Part shown: one piece after another, positions 1-9,224 of the stretch
Layout: every line of letters starts with the position of its first letter
Position numbering within the stretch: the first letter of the stretch is position 1
NCBI RefSeq assembly: GCF_000227135.1
Contig: NC_018257.1
Location: 1,316,356-1,374,157, forward strand
Reading direction: 5' to 3'
Length of the DNA stretch: 57,802 bases
From: Leishmania donovani
Lineage: Eukaryota; Euglenozoa; Kinetoplastea; Trypanosomatida; Trypanosomatidae
The notes under the pieces: generated by a model
The model's database searches: none
Told to the model about the DNA's origin: nothing
The model's input: only the letters and a program-made list of their open reading frames with translations
Position numbers and translations under genes: made by a program

Positions 1-331
1 GTCGTCCAGCCCACTGCGATTCCGGTGCATGCAGAGCGGGCCGTTGCCGCGATCACGCTCCACACCACCGCAACGCAGCAAAGGCAGCAAAGGCAGAAAA
101 GCGGTGGGCGCCTGCGCGCATATGTGGTGAGCCGTCGGTGCGACTCGTCGTGAGCTGGTCCAAGCGCGATCATGGCCGCACGTCTCCTCGGCACCGCGCC
201 AGCCAAGCGCTGTCCGCCGACGCCAAGAGGCCGCAGCCGTGCCCGGCGGCCGGGCTGCAGGCTCTTGGCCTCCCCACACAGAGCCTGGGTTCCACACCCT
301 GATACCGCGGTTGGGTGGCGAGTCTCATGAG
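1..331 (-). mobile_element. Ingi-type retroposon head, antisense (copy A, cut by window edge)
   Basis: Read on the minus strand, this is the same head seen at 17483, 25904 and 41661. Its outer end is CTCATGAGACTCGCC at 331, followed by the GGTATCAGGG and GGGGAGGCCAAGAG blocks. It reaches the start of the endonuclease-coding part (GGAATCGCAGTGGGCTGG) where the window begins. The outer ~30 bases match copy B and differ from copies C and D. It is the only copy opposed to the direction of gene transcription. No coding capacity remains in the visible part. The true length is unknown because the window edge cuts it. Confidence 0.8.
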
Positions 332-824
332 TTTTTTATTTTCCCCATAAAGAAAGGCCATATTTAAGTTGATCGACTTGCCACCTGTTTTGGGTGTGTA
401 TATCGTCTTTTGCGAGGCGGGCGTGTTGCTGATTATCTGGCGACTCTCAGTGAGCGGGCGCCGGAGGGTGTACATGAAAGGTTACGTGCACTCCTTCATT
501 TCAATCGCGCAGGTCGGTGCATATGCGTAATGCTTTCCAGGCAATGAGATCTCTCGCTGTTCCTCATGACAACACCACAGTACGCACGTTGGAGCGTTGG
601 TGGTCTCTCCTTTTTTCCGGATCCCTGACTCTCTTCTGCCGTCGTGGCACGGATACACGCTGCGCTGTGTGCGTGTGGCGGCCGAAACGGGTGCGTGACG
701 GCACGAGTTCCACTAACGTGACGTACACAAACTCGAAGGCGTGCAGCAGCCAAAGAGGCACTCACGTAAGTTGCGAGCGAGTACAAAGAGAAGCACTGCG
801 GCTTCCGCGCACGGTACGTCTCTC
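332..824. other. Intergenic / 5' UTR region
   Basis: No convincing gene. A pyrimidine stretch near 600-640 is the likely trans-splicing signal for the downstream release-factor-like gene. Several AGs follow, so the exact acceptor cannot be chosen by eye. Confidence 0.4.
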
Positions 825-2210
825 ATGAAAACACTATGGATGCGCCGAGCTGCTGTGGTGCCCCGCTCTTCTGTGTTCTCGCACACTATCTACGATGGTG
901 CATGCTTCGTGCACGCTGGCGAGAGTGTAGAGAAGCGTCCCAGTCGGCGCCGCTATGCCGCCTTCAACACGCGCGGGCGTGCCTCGCAGGCGAAGGAGCT
1001 AGTGGACATGATGAAGAAAAAGTCAGCGCAAGATGCGAAGGCGTTTTACGAAGCCCTGCAGCCGCGTGACCGGCTGGACATCCTGCGGCTGCTCTACGAA
1101 AGGCGAAAGAAACGACAGAGCGACCAGGCCTCGTCTAAGCTGACTAAATACTACAGCGTGCCATTCGAAAAGAAGTACTTCTTCCGCGAGGAGGATGTTG
1201 AGGAGAAGAGCACGCTGGGCAGGGGTCCTGGTGGGCAGGCCACGAACAGGCGAATGCAGACCGCTATTGTCAAACACGTACCGTCAGGCCTCATCGTGAA
1301 GTTCAGCCGCTTTCCTTCGCTGTGGCTGAACCGCCGAGCCGCTCGTGAGCTTCTAAACCTGCGACTGGAGGAGCACCTTCTGGGACCGGCCTCACGAATA
1401 GTCAAGGCCCGCGTGGCACGGGAGCGGCGCCGGCGACGGCGGCAGCGCACAATGGCGTACCTGAGCGAGAAGGGGGCACGGCTGCAGGCGAGGGATTCGC
1501 GGCGGTGCCATTGGCTTGCCTTCCTGACGGGCGAGTCTCCGCTGCCTAGCGCGGCTGTCTCTCAGATGGCACTGAAGGAGGATGCCGCCGCCGTACCAGT
1601 TACGACGGCAGTCCTCTTCGGGTCAGAGTGCCACACATGGTGGCCCAAGTTGAAAGCTGCCACCGAGAGTGCGGCCGCTGCTGCTCACGACAGCACTGGT
1701 GATGATTGTGTGCCGCTGCTCCTGCAGTATCTCTTCCCTGTCGTGTACGCGGACAGCGGCCGCGCAGAGCGAGAGGAGATGGAGGCATGCAAGTCGAACA
1801 AGGCGGTGCACACGAATGTGAGACGAGCGCTGACGTGCTTCTGTGAACTCTTCGGTCTTCGGCTGCGGCACATCCCGGCGTCGGTGCCGCCTGAGGCATC
1901 GCGAGTAGTCCTTGAAAAGGATGGGCTGAATTGGGTGGAGTACAGGTCACGGATGATAGCGAACGGCTCCCTGACTCGGTTGGCTCGCACATGTTGGCCA
2001 CGCGTGTACATGAGTGTCCGCGAACTCGGCATGACACCAGAGGCGCGCGCCATCATCGTCTTTTTCAAGAAAGAGGCGAGCGCTGCCGAAGGGTCAGCAG
2101 GGGGGGCGTGGGCAGCGGAGGCGCTGCAGTGTTTTTCAGAGGCCATTCCGCGAAGAAAACCTTCGGAGACTGTGCAGCTGTCCAGCGCACCCTCATCTCC
2201 GGGGACGTGA
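825..2210 (+). CDS. Mitochondrial class I release factor-like (GGQ) protein
   Basis: 461 aa. The core is a peptide chain release factor domain with the GPGGQ catalytic loop at residues 134-138. A basic helix rich in Arg follows (RERRRRRRQRT, about residue 200), as in the codon-independent ribosome rescue factors ICT1/MTRFR that hydrolyse peptidyl-tRNA on stalled mitoribosomes. The stop-codon recognition domains of canonical RF1/RF2 are absent. The first ATG in frame is at 825; a longer reading from 741 would need a GTG start. The N-terminus (MKTLWMRRAAVVPRSS) is basic and serine-rich, fitting mitochondrial import. About 230 C-terminal residues after the basic helix resemble nothing I recognise, so the protein is more than twice the usual ICT1/MTRFR length. 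Assignment to the GGQ family is firm; the MTRFR-versus-ICT1 choice is inference. Confidence 0.82.
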   Translation: MKTLWMRRAAVVPRSSVFSHTIYDGACFVHAGESVEKRPSRRRYAAFNTRGRASQAKELVDMMKKKSAQDAKAFYEALQPRDRLDILRLLYERRKKRQSDQASSKLTKYYSVPFEKKYFFREEDVEEKSTLGRGPGGQATNRRMQTAIVKHVPSGLIVKFSRFPSLWLNRRAARELLNLRLEEHLLGPASRIVKARVARERRRRRRQRTMAYLSEKGARLQARDSRRCHWLAFLTGESPLPSAAVSQMALKEDAAAVPVTTAVLFGSECHTWWPKLKAATESAAAAAHDSTGDDCVPLLLQYLFPVVYADSGRAEREEMEACKSNKAVHTNVRRALTCFCELFGLRLRHIPASVPPEASRVVLEKDGLNWVEYRSRMIANGSLTRLARTCWPRVYMSVRELGMTPEARAIIVFFKKEASAAEGSAGGAWAAEALQCFSEAIPRRKPSETVQLSSAPSSPGT

Positions 2211-3318
2211 GCGGGCTCGCTCACCCTCTCTTTTCCCTCGCTCTGTGTTGCCCTCGTCCTTGGAGCTCCTCTTAGTGATCGCAGCCCCCCCCCCCCAGTG
2301 GCAATGTGTGTGGGCTGAGCACGGCGCTTCCTCCGCGCATGTGAGCGGGGTGCACTCTTCTTCGGGCACCCCTGCTGTTGCACCGCAGGTAAACGAACTC
2401 CACGCCCGCAAGCACCCAATCGCACCTCTCCCCATCCTTTATCCCCTGCTGAAACGCTTTGACCCGCTGGCGGCGGCTCAGTGCAGTACGCGCCCCCTGT
2501 CTGCCTGTATGACAGTACTGACAAGACTGCTGAGACAGTGTGTAATTAAAAAAAAACAGAAAAGGGGGAGATGATGTAAGCTGCTCGAGGAGAAGACGAG
2601 TGATCCTTTCGAGGTTTCATCGGCTGACCTCTGGCGCTGCGCACGTTTGAGGGTTTGCTGAGGCACACTCATGCTTGATTTCATGTGTCTGTCTCAGCTC
2701 GCACGCAGCTCACATTCTCTTTCGAATATCCCTGTGGTCACTGTCTGCGCGTAGCTAGGCGATCAGGTATGGCTGCCGCGGAAAGTGCTGCCGGCTGACC
2801 TGAAGGTTGAGCCTACTGGAAGAAGAGCCTCCCCAAAGGAAAAGGCGTGTGCGCTCTCGCTGCCACACTTCTGTGCCTAACTCTCGTTTTTTTTTTTCGT
2901 GGTCTTGTCGCGCCCTCTGCGCGAGTTTCCCTGCGCATCAGCGTGCCCATACATACCAACGCACACATGCGCATACATACTTAGATTGATCCAATCATAC
3001 CTCAAGTCATCAACCTCGTAGAAAGGAGCGTGAATTGCGTGTACCGATCGGAAGGGCACCGTTTTATCTCCTCCCCGCACGTACACCTCGATCATCTCTG
3101 CCAAGCACGGTCGTGATCTGCGTTTCCTGAAACTCCCCTGCGTGTGTGTATTCTGCGCCTTCCTCTCCGCCGCTTCGCAGTGCTTTGTTCACCTCAGCCG
3201 AGGTTTCTTCGCGTCTCTCGCTTCCTTTTCCTGCCCTTCGCTTTTGCACGGTCGCAGAGGTACAGGGAGCACTGCCGCCTGCCGAATCGCTTTTTATCCC
3301 CTGGTTCACTCCTGCGCC
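2211..3318. other. Intergenic region with C run and pyrimidine tracts
   Basis: No gene seen. A 12-base C run sits at 2285-2296. An A-rich stretch at 2547-2556 and a T run near 2888-2896 are simple tracts. The last 120 bases form a strong pyrimidine tract ahead of the P450 gene. Confidence 0.5.
3206..3257 (+). promoter_or_regulatory. Polypyrimidine tract and candidate trans-splice acceptor for the P450
   Basis: A TC-rich run at about 3206-3246 is followed by AG at 3256-3257. The AG lies 61 bases before the P450 ATG. Predicted from sequence only; AGs slightly upstream are alternatives. Confidence 0.45.
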
Positions 3319-4845
3319 ATGGCAGCGTTTAGTCGTCTCCTCGGCGTTCAGCTGCCGTATATGGTGGAAGTGGTCATTTTCCTGGCTCTCGCCTACGCCA
3401 CGGCGTACGTGCTCACCAGCATTATGTTCGCGCGCATTCACAAATTCAAGATGGCTGGTCCGCTGACGGCGATTCCTGTTCTCGGTGGGGTTGTAACTAT
3501 GATAAGGGACCCTTACAGTTTTTGGGAGCGACAGCGCCAATACGAGCCGCACGGCTACAGCTGGATGGCCATCCTCACGCAGTTTGTCGTCTTTGTGACG
3601 CGTGCGGACCTGTGCCACAAGATCTTCACCACCAACGGCGAGGACACTCTTACCCTCCAGTTGCACCCCAACGGCAAGTTGATTCTCGGCGACAACAACA
3701 TTGCCTTCCAGAGCGGCCCCGGTCACAAGGCGTTGCGCTCCAGCTTTATGAATCTCTTCACCACCAAGGCCCTTTCCTTGTACCTGCCGATTCAAGAGCG
3801 CATCATTCACGAGCACATGAGTCGCTGGGCGAGGGACTACCCATGGGGCGGCAAGCCAGAAGAGATGCGCCTGCACATCCGCGAGCTGAACTGCGAGACC
3901 TCGCAGACAGTGTTCCTTGGCGAGCACCTGCACAACCGCACTGAGTTCACTCACAACTACAACATCATCACCCGAGGCTTCCTCTCTGCCCCGCTGTACC
4001 TGCCTGGCACCCCGCTGTACAAGGCGGTGCAGGCCCGCAAGCTGACTATGGTGGAGCTTCAGGCTGCGGTGCGCCGCAGCAAGGCCCGCATGGCGAAGCC
4101 GGACGCTGAGCCGCACTGCCTGCTCGACTTCTGGACGGCGACGGTGCTGGAGAAGATCAAGGAGGCGGAGGAAGAGGGTGGCGACGCGCCGGCGTACTCG
4201 TCGGACCACGCCATGGCGGACACGATACTCGACTTCCTCTTCGCTTCACAGGATGCATCGACTGCCAGCCTGACGATGATCACAGCGACGATGGCCGACC
4301 ACCCGGAGATTCTGGAGCGTGTCCGCAAGGAGCAGGCTCGCCTGCGCCCCAACAACGAGCCGCTCACGTATGAACTGGTGCAGGAGATGACGTTTACGCG
4401 CCAGTGCGTGATGGAGCAGCTCCGCCTCTTTCCCCCGGCGCCGATGGTGCCCATGAAGGTCCACAGCGACTTCCAGCTGGACGAGAAGACGGTCGTGCCG
4501 AAGGGTAGCATGATCATTTCGTCTCTGGTGGCGTGCTGTCGAGAGGGCTTCACGAACCCCGACACGTACGACCCTGATCGCATGGGCCCTGAGCGCCAGG
4601 AGGACCGCAAGTTCGCGAAGCAGTTCATCCCATTCGGCGTTGGTCCGCACCGCTGTGTCGGCTATAACTACGCCATCAACCACCTCACCGTGTACCTCGC
4701 ACTCATCGCGCACCACGTCCGGTGGCAGCGCACGCGCACTCCTGACTCCGACAAGATTCTGTACCTACCCACCCTGTACCCCCACGATTGTCTACAGACA
4801 TGGCGCTACCGTGAAGGGATGGAACCCAAGGCTGAGAAGGTGTAG
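3319..4845 (+). CDS. Cytochrome P450, CYP710/CYP61 type (sterol C-22 desaturase)
   Basis: 508 aa. The family is expected to introduce the C-22 double bond of ergosterol-type sterols in the ER. Visible features are an N-terminal membrane anchor (about residues 12-36), the I-helix segment FLFASQDASTAS, the ExxR motif E366-R369, and the heme loop FGVGPHRCVG with thiolate ligand C446. Segments such as HPNGKLILGDNNIAF and LFTTKALSLYLPIQE are typical of plant CYP710 and fungal ERG5, and unlike trypanosomatid CYP51. Length fits the family. Start at 3319 places the anchor directly after Met; in-frame sequence upstream is pyrimidine-derived and probably untranslated. Confidence 0.87.
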   Translation: MAAFSRLLGVQLPYMVEVVIFLALAYATAYVLTSIMFARIHKFKMAGPLTAIPVLGGVVTMIRDPYSFWERQRQYEPHGYSWMAILTQFVVFVTRADLCHKIFTTNGEDTLTLQLHPNGKLILGDNNIAFQSGPGHKALRSSFMNLFTTKALSLYLPIQERIIHEHMSRWARDYPWGGKPEEMRLHIRELNCETSQTVFLGEHLHNRTEFTHNYNIITRGFLSAPLYLPGTPLYKAVQARKLTMVELQAAVRRSKARMAKPDAEPHCLLDFWTATVLEKIKEAEEEGGDAPAYSSDHAMADTILDFLFASQDASTASLTMITATMADHPEILERVRKEQARLRPNNEPLTYELVQEMTFTRQCVMEQLRLFPPAPMVPMKVHSDFQLDEKTVVPKGSMIISSLVACCREGFTNPDTYDPDRMGPERQEDRKFAKQFIPFGVGPHRCVGYNYAINHLTVYLALIAHHVRWQRTRTPDSDKILYLPTLYPHDCLQTWRYREGMEPKAEKV

Positions 4846-6866
4846 ATCGAGGAGGGAGAAACGCAGGTGGGCCGCGCATAACACGCGTCTTTTGCCACCT
4901 CATCGTGCTCACAGCGTGCGCGTGAGCGCGTGCATTAACTGATGGCTGGAAGAGGCGAGAGCGCGACGAGGTTGTAGCCGCTGTGCTGCTTGCCCTCTAT
5001 TTCACGCTTCACCCTCCACACGCGTCTATGTCTCCGCACTGACATCAGAAGGGGCTGAAATAAAAATTTCAAGACACGATTGCGGGGGGAGGGGCGACGG
5101 TGGAAACGATAGAGAGCAAGTAAAAAAGAAAAAAAAAATCAAACAAGCCGAAAAGCCGGTCAGTCACCTCTGCGAGGACGTGGAAGTAGAAAGTGAGTAC
5201 TTTCAGATTTCTTGTTCTCCAAGCATCAAAACAGAGAGGGCCGGAAGGCGAAGAAAAGATCCGCTAGAGGGTTTACGTGCGTAGGAGTAGGGGGTTGTCG
5301 TATCCGCGATTCATAGTCTGAAGGGGGCGAGGTTCTGTGCAGCCACTTCCCTGCGTCGCTATGCAGTGTCTGTGGAGCCACGTATCTATCGCTCTTGCGT
5401 GTCCAGCGAGTCGACGTGGCCTCTCGCTCTTCGTTGTTTTCGTTTCTCTCTGCAGCGACCCCTCCCTCATTCACGCCTCGTCTTCTCTTTCTCGCCTTAT
5501 TAGTCATACAATGTATGGTCTATCTCTTATTGGCTTACGACTCTTGTGTCGACACAAAGTTTCTTCATTCATTTTATTGCGTTGCTTTTGTTAGCGTCGC
5601 GGTGTTCCCTCCATCGCTCCTCCTTGCTGCGTCTCTCCGCCTCTTTCCCCTTCAGTAATCCCCGCCGTTTTTTTTTTGTTGTTTCCGTCGTTCTTTTACC
5701 ATCCGATTTTCTCTCTTCGTTTTGCGCTTGCTTATTTTGCATGTCCTGTGCATTGTGATGTTTCTGCTGACGTCATCGTAGGGAGCGTGTATGACGATTT
5801 TACGTGTGTCTCTACATTTTGTTTTCCCCGCTTGCCGTTGCATCTCGGACGTCGTTGCCACCTTCGCCGCTGTCGCGCACGCACCCCCCCCCTCCGGACG
5901 ACTCGCTGTTTTAGCGCGAGTCACGTGTGCCGCGTGAACACGGCCCAGTGAGGCAACGTCAAGGTAGAAGAATGTTTAGTCGAAAATAAGAACGCAGATG
6001 CAGAGGAATGCAGGAAGGAAAACTAAAGTTGACGCAGGCGGTAGCGAATTCGCTTTTAGAATTTTACTATGTGACGCGAAGGCATGTAGTATCTGGCCCC
6101 AGAGGAAAAAGCAAGAGAAGCACGAAAATGGAAGGAGAAGCGTAGGATGCGCTAGCGACTTCTACCAGTGATGGAGGGAAAAGGGAATCAGTGGCCTCAG
6201 CGCTGTGGAAAACCCATCTGGTGCGCTCGTCTTTCGCCGATGTGGCACGCGGTCTCGGGCGACGTGGCCTACTTCCCCATTCTCACGGATATCCACCGCC
6301 GCAGCGCCCTTTGTGTGGCTTGTGGGTCCCTGGTGCTTATCTGCTCGCGGTCGCTCCTGACGTCTCAGGCAAAAGAGGCCGTGGGGGTCAGAAAGGGATG
6401 CACTATGATGTGTCCGGCAACAGGCACCATGATGACCCGACGTCTCTCTGAGTATCGTTACGCCGCCCCTTGATCGGTGCCGCTAGGAAAGCGGGTGGGG
6501 AAGGGGGAGTTCTTTGGCGCCATCGTGGGCGAGCTGACGTCTTCAGTTAGGATGATCGCGTGCCGTCTTGGCCCTTATCGGCTTCATAGTTGCATGCGCT
6601 TCACACCTGTCATGCCTTCTCACCACGCACATGCGAACTTTCTTGTTCTCCACCGCTGCCCACTCTCCGTTCCCGCTTCGTTTTCTCTCAATCCTCTACC
6701 TCGAATAATACCCACTCGAGCAACGCCTACTGGCCAAAGAGGGGCTTCGCTTGGGAAGAACAGATTGCCACTGGCTTGTGCCCTGTTCACGACGCATCTG
6801 AACACGCGCGCACTAACGCACGCATTTGCAGGTCAGCGGATACCCCTCTTAGTGTAGTCCGGCACA
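4846..6866. other. Long intergenic region
   Basis: About 2 kb with no supported gene. It holds A-rich DNA at 5119-5150, T-rich tracts at 5395-5480 and 5640-5720, and pyrimidine stretches at 6640-6710. None of the open frames here has the composition or conservation of the flanking genes. Confidence 0.5.
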
Positions 6867-7355
6867 ATGGCGGAACAGGAAGACTTGGCCGCCGTCTCGC
6901 CGGCAGAGACGATGGATTCTCAGCTGTACTACGTGCGGTATTACTCCGGGCATACTGGCCGCTACGGCAACGAGTTCCTTGAGTTCGAGATATCAGAGAC
7001 TGGATCACTGAAATACGTCAACAACAGCAACTATAGAAACGACTTCATCATCAAGAAGCAAGCACGCGTCTCTCCAGCGGTGCTCGAGGAGGTGAAGAAG
7101 CTCATTGTGCAGTACTCGGTCTGCGAGAGTGACGACGAGCGGTGGCCAGCTCCGGATCGCAATGGGCGGCAGGAGCTGGAGATTCACCTCGGCAACACCC
7201 ATATATCGCTCTTGACGAACAAGTTGACGTCGATGGCCGAGATTCCGAAGAGTTCGGAGACCGACAGCCTGGTGAGGTTCTACAGCTTTGTGCGGGATGT
7301 GAAGGCGCTCATCTTCGCGCTGGTCTCCATTCACTTTAAAATTAAGCCGATCTGA
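6867..7355 (+). CDS. MAGOH: Mago nashi homologue, exon junction complex core
   Basis: 162 aa, essentially the whole Mago fold with a ~20-residue N-terminal extension. It starts into YYVRYYSGHTGRYGNEFLEF and ends with FSLVS-like/HFKIKPI, both family signatures; the central NDFIIKKQARVSPAVLEE block is intact. Mago pairs with Y14 in the nuclear exon junction complex. In a lineage with almost no cis-introns its role is unclear; trypanosomatid Mago-Y14 complexes with an NTF2-like partner have been described, so the family is retained. ATG 6867 is preceded by candidate acceptors at 6830-6831 and 6851-6852. No unusual residues seen. Confidence 0.95.
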   Translation: MAEQEDLAAVSPAETMDSQLYYVRYYSGHTGRYGNEFLEFEISETGSLKYVNNSNYRNDFIIKKQARVSPAVLEEVKKLIVQYSVCESDDERWPAPDRNGRQELEIHLGNTHISLLTNKLTSMAEIPKSSETDSLVRFYSFVRDVKALIFALVSIHFKIKPI

Positions 7356-8414
7356 GGTGCCCGTGCGCTATGATGTCTCTTCGGGAGCGAGAGGTTGCCC
7401 ATGTAGAGCTGAGTGCGCACGACGGAGAACGCACCATTGATGAAGATGGCTACGTAACAAGGAGAATGCCGAAAATGAAGAAAAAAGTGCAGTGCGGCTA
7501 ACGTGAACTGCCATCCCCGTCTGCACGTCCTTTCTCCTGCCTCCGCTGTGAAGTTCATTTGTCTGCGTGCACCAGCAAGTCTGTGTTGATGCACAAGGAC
7601 GGCCAAGAAGGGGCGTGCTAGCGGGCAAGGAGGCTGATGAGGGCGCACTCCAGCACAGCGTAGAGTGAGAAAGCGTAGTGACGAGAGAGCCCTTGGCAGT
7701 CCAACGGAGATCAGCGTTCTCATGCGAATGCGTTTTTGTTGCTGTGTCTTGCCACGTCTGGGAGCTCCTTTCCCTTTCCCTCCTCTTCGCTGCTTGTATC
7801 GCGCCCTCTGCCCTTCCCGTGAGCCGCAACGCGACGGCATGCACATGTGTCGCATTCTCGTACTCCTTTGTGGCTCCACGCCCTCCTCGCTGTCTCTCTC
7901 TCTCTCACCAACCCGCGTCAACGCGTCGCGGCCATCGCAGCGAATCACCATCCAGCAGCGCCTTTACCCATCTCTGCATAGAAAAACAAGAAGCGTACGA
8001 AGTACCCCCCACACTCGCCCCCACCCGTTCACAAACACGCACGCACACGCCAACACCGTTGTACGACGCCTATCATCCTCGTTGAACCGTCAAGCACAAA
8101 CAGGAGCGACGCGCACGGAAGAGCACAAAGAAGCGCAAAGTGGGAAGCAATACGAAAACGTGACACGCTGTTTTGGATCCTTGGCTTTGGCACTTTTTTT
8201 CCCATTCGTGCGCGATAACACGGGGTTTCGCTCTCACTTGCACGGTCAGGACGGAATCACAAGCACGCATGCACACCGGTCGTGAGCTGCCCCTTCCCGC
8301 CTCTTCTGCTGTTTTGCACCGCTCTCGTTGATTTCGCCATTGAGCCCAAATACCCGTCTGCGAACTCTCCCGTTCGTGGTGCATATCCGCAGAACAAGCA
8401 TCCGCATCAGAGCC
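7356..8414. other. Intergenic region
   Basis: No gene supported. Contains pyrimidine-rich DNA at 7740-7910, including a short CT repeat near 7888-7908, and a C/A-rich stretch at 8005-8050. Confidence 0.5.
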
Positions 8415-9224
8415 ATGACCTTCTCCGTCAAGGGCGGCAGCTACTCGTCGTCGCACCCCAGCCCCGCGATGCACCCCTACGTCTCACCGTCCTTGCCGCC
8501 GCAGTCTCACGGGCAGCAGGCGCCGCCATCTTTCTCCTTGGGGGACGAGCAGTATGTCGGGGTACCGAAGCGTGTCGGCGTCGACCCTACCAAGTACAAG
8601 ACTACCATCTGCCGCAACTGGGAGCAGACAGGGACATGCACATTCCGCGGCTGCACTTTCGCCCACGGCGTCGAGGAGCTCCGCGCGCCTTTGCGGCCCG
8701 ACGGGCACACGCCGGTGCTGCGCCCGCAGCACATCTCTCCCGGCAGTACACCTCCTCTGCGTGCCTCGCAGCCGCCACCGCCGCCGCCGCCGCCATCTTC
8801 AGGCCACTATACGCTCGAGCAGTTACTGGACATGCTGTACAAGGAGGTCCTTCATCAGCGCGAGCTCGTGACGGTGCACGTCGAAGCCAACACCACGCTT
8901 GAGGGCATGCTGCGCCGAGAGCAAGCCCAGCACGATCTTTCTAAGAAGCAGCTGGAAGAGAAGACTCAGCAGTGCGAGTTGCTCGCTAGAGAACTCTTTG
9001 CCCGAAATCAGCAACTGCGTAAGGCGGCTGACAGCTCTCCGGAGATCAAGGGGCTGCTCGATCAGTGGGAGACGCAGCTGGCAAGCTTCTCGGAGGCGGA
9101 TGCGAAGAAGGATGACGTGTTTTACACCGCCACCGCCACATCCTCAACGGATGATGGCGGGGATTCTGGAAAGGAATACGAAAGCGCGCGTATTGAGGAG
9201 CTCCTACGTGCTCTGCAGCGGTAA
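8415..9224 (+). CDS. CCCH zinc finger protein (single finger)
   Basis: 269 aa. One zinc finger, C66-x8-C75-x4-C80-x3-H84, sits in YKTTICRNWEQTGTC...FAHGVEELR, matching TIS11-like RNA-binding fingers. The middle spacing is 4 rather than the common 5. A proline run (about residues 117-125) follows, then a predicted coiled coil (about 130-215) with alternating Glu/Lys/Gln/Leu, likely for oligomerisation or partner binding, and an acidic tail. The protein probably binds mRNA and acts post-transcriptionally, the main control level in these organisms; targets cannot be inferred. The first in-frame ATG is at 8415; the upstream frame uses TTG only. Confidence 0.85.
   Translation: MTFSVKGGSYSSSHPSPAMHPYVSPSLPPQSHGQQAPPSFSLGDEQYVGVPKRVGVDPTKYKTTICRNWEQTGTCTFRGCTFAHGVEELRAPLRPDGHTPVLRPQHISPGSTPPLRASQPPPPPPPPSSGHYTLEQLLDMLYKEVLHQRELVTVHVEANTTLEGMLRREQAQHDLSKKQLEEKTQQCELLARELFARNQQLRKAADSSPEIKGLLDQWETQLASFSEADAKKDDVFYTATATSSTDDGGDSGKEYESARIEELLRALQR

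Noticed and set aside
3064..4209. 381-codon minus-strand open frame opposite the P450
   Set aside because: Shadow of the strongly GC-biased P450 coding strand; many similar antisense frames occur opposite the other genes.
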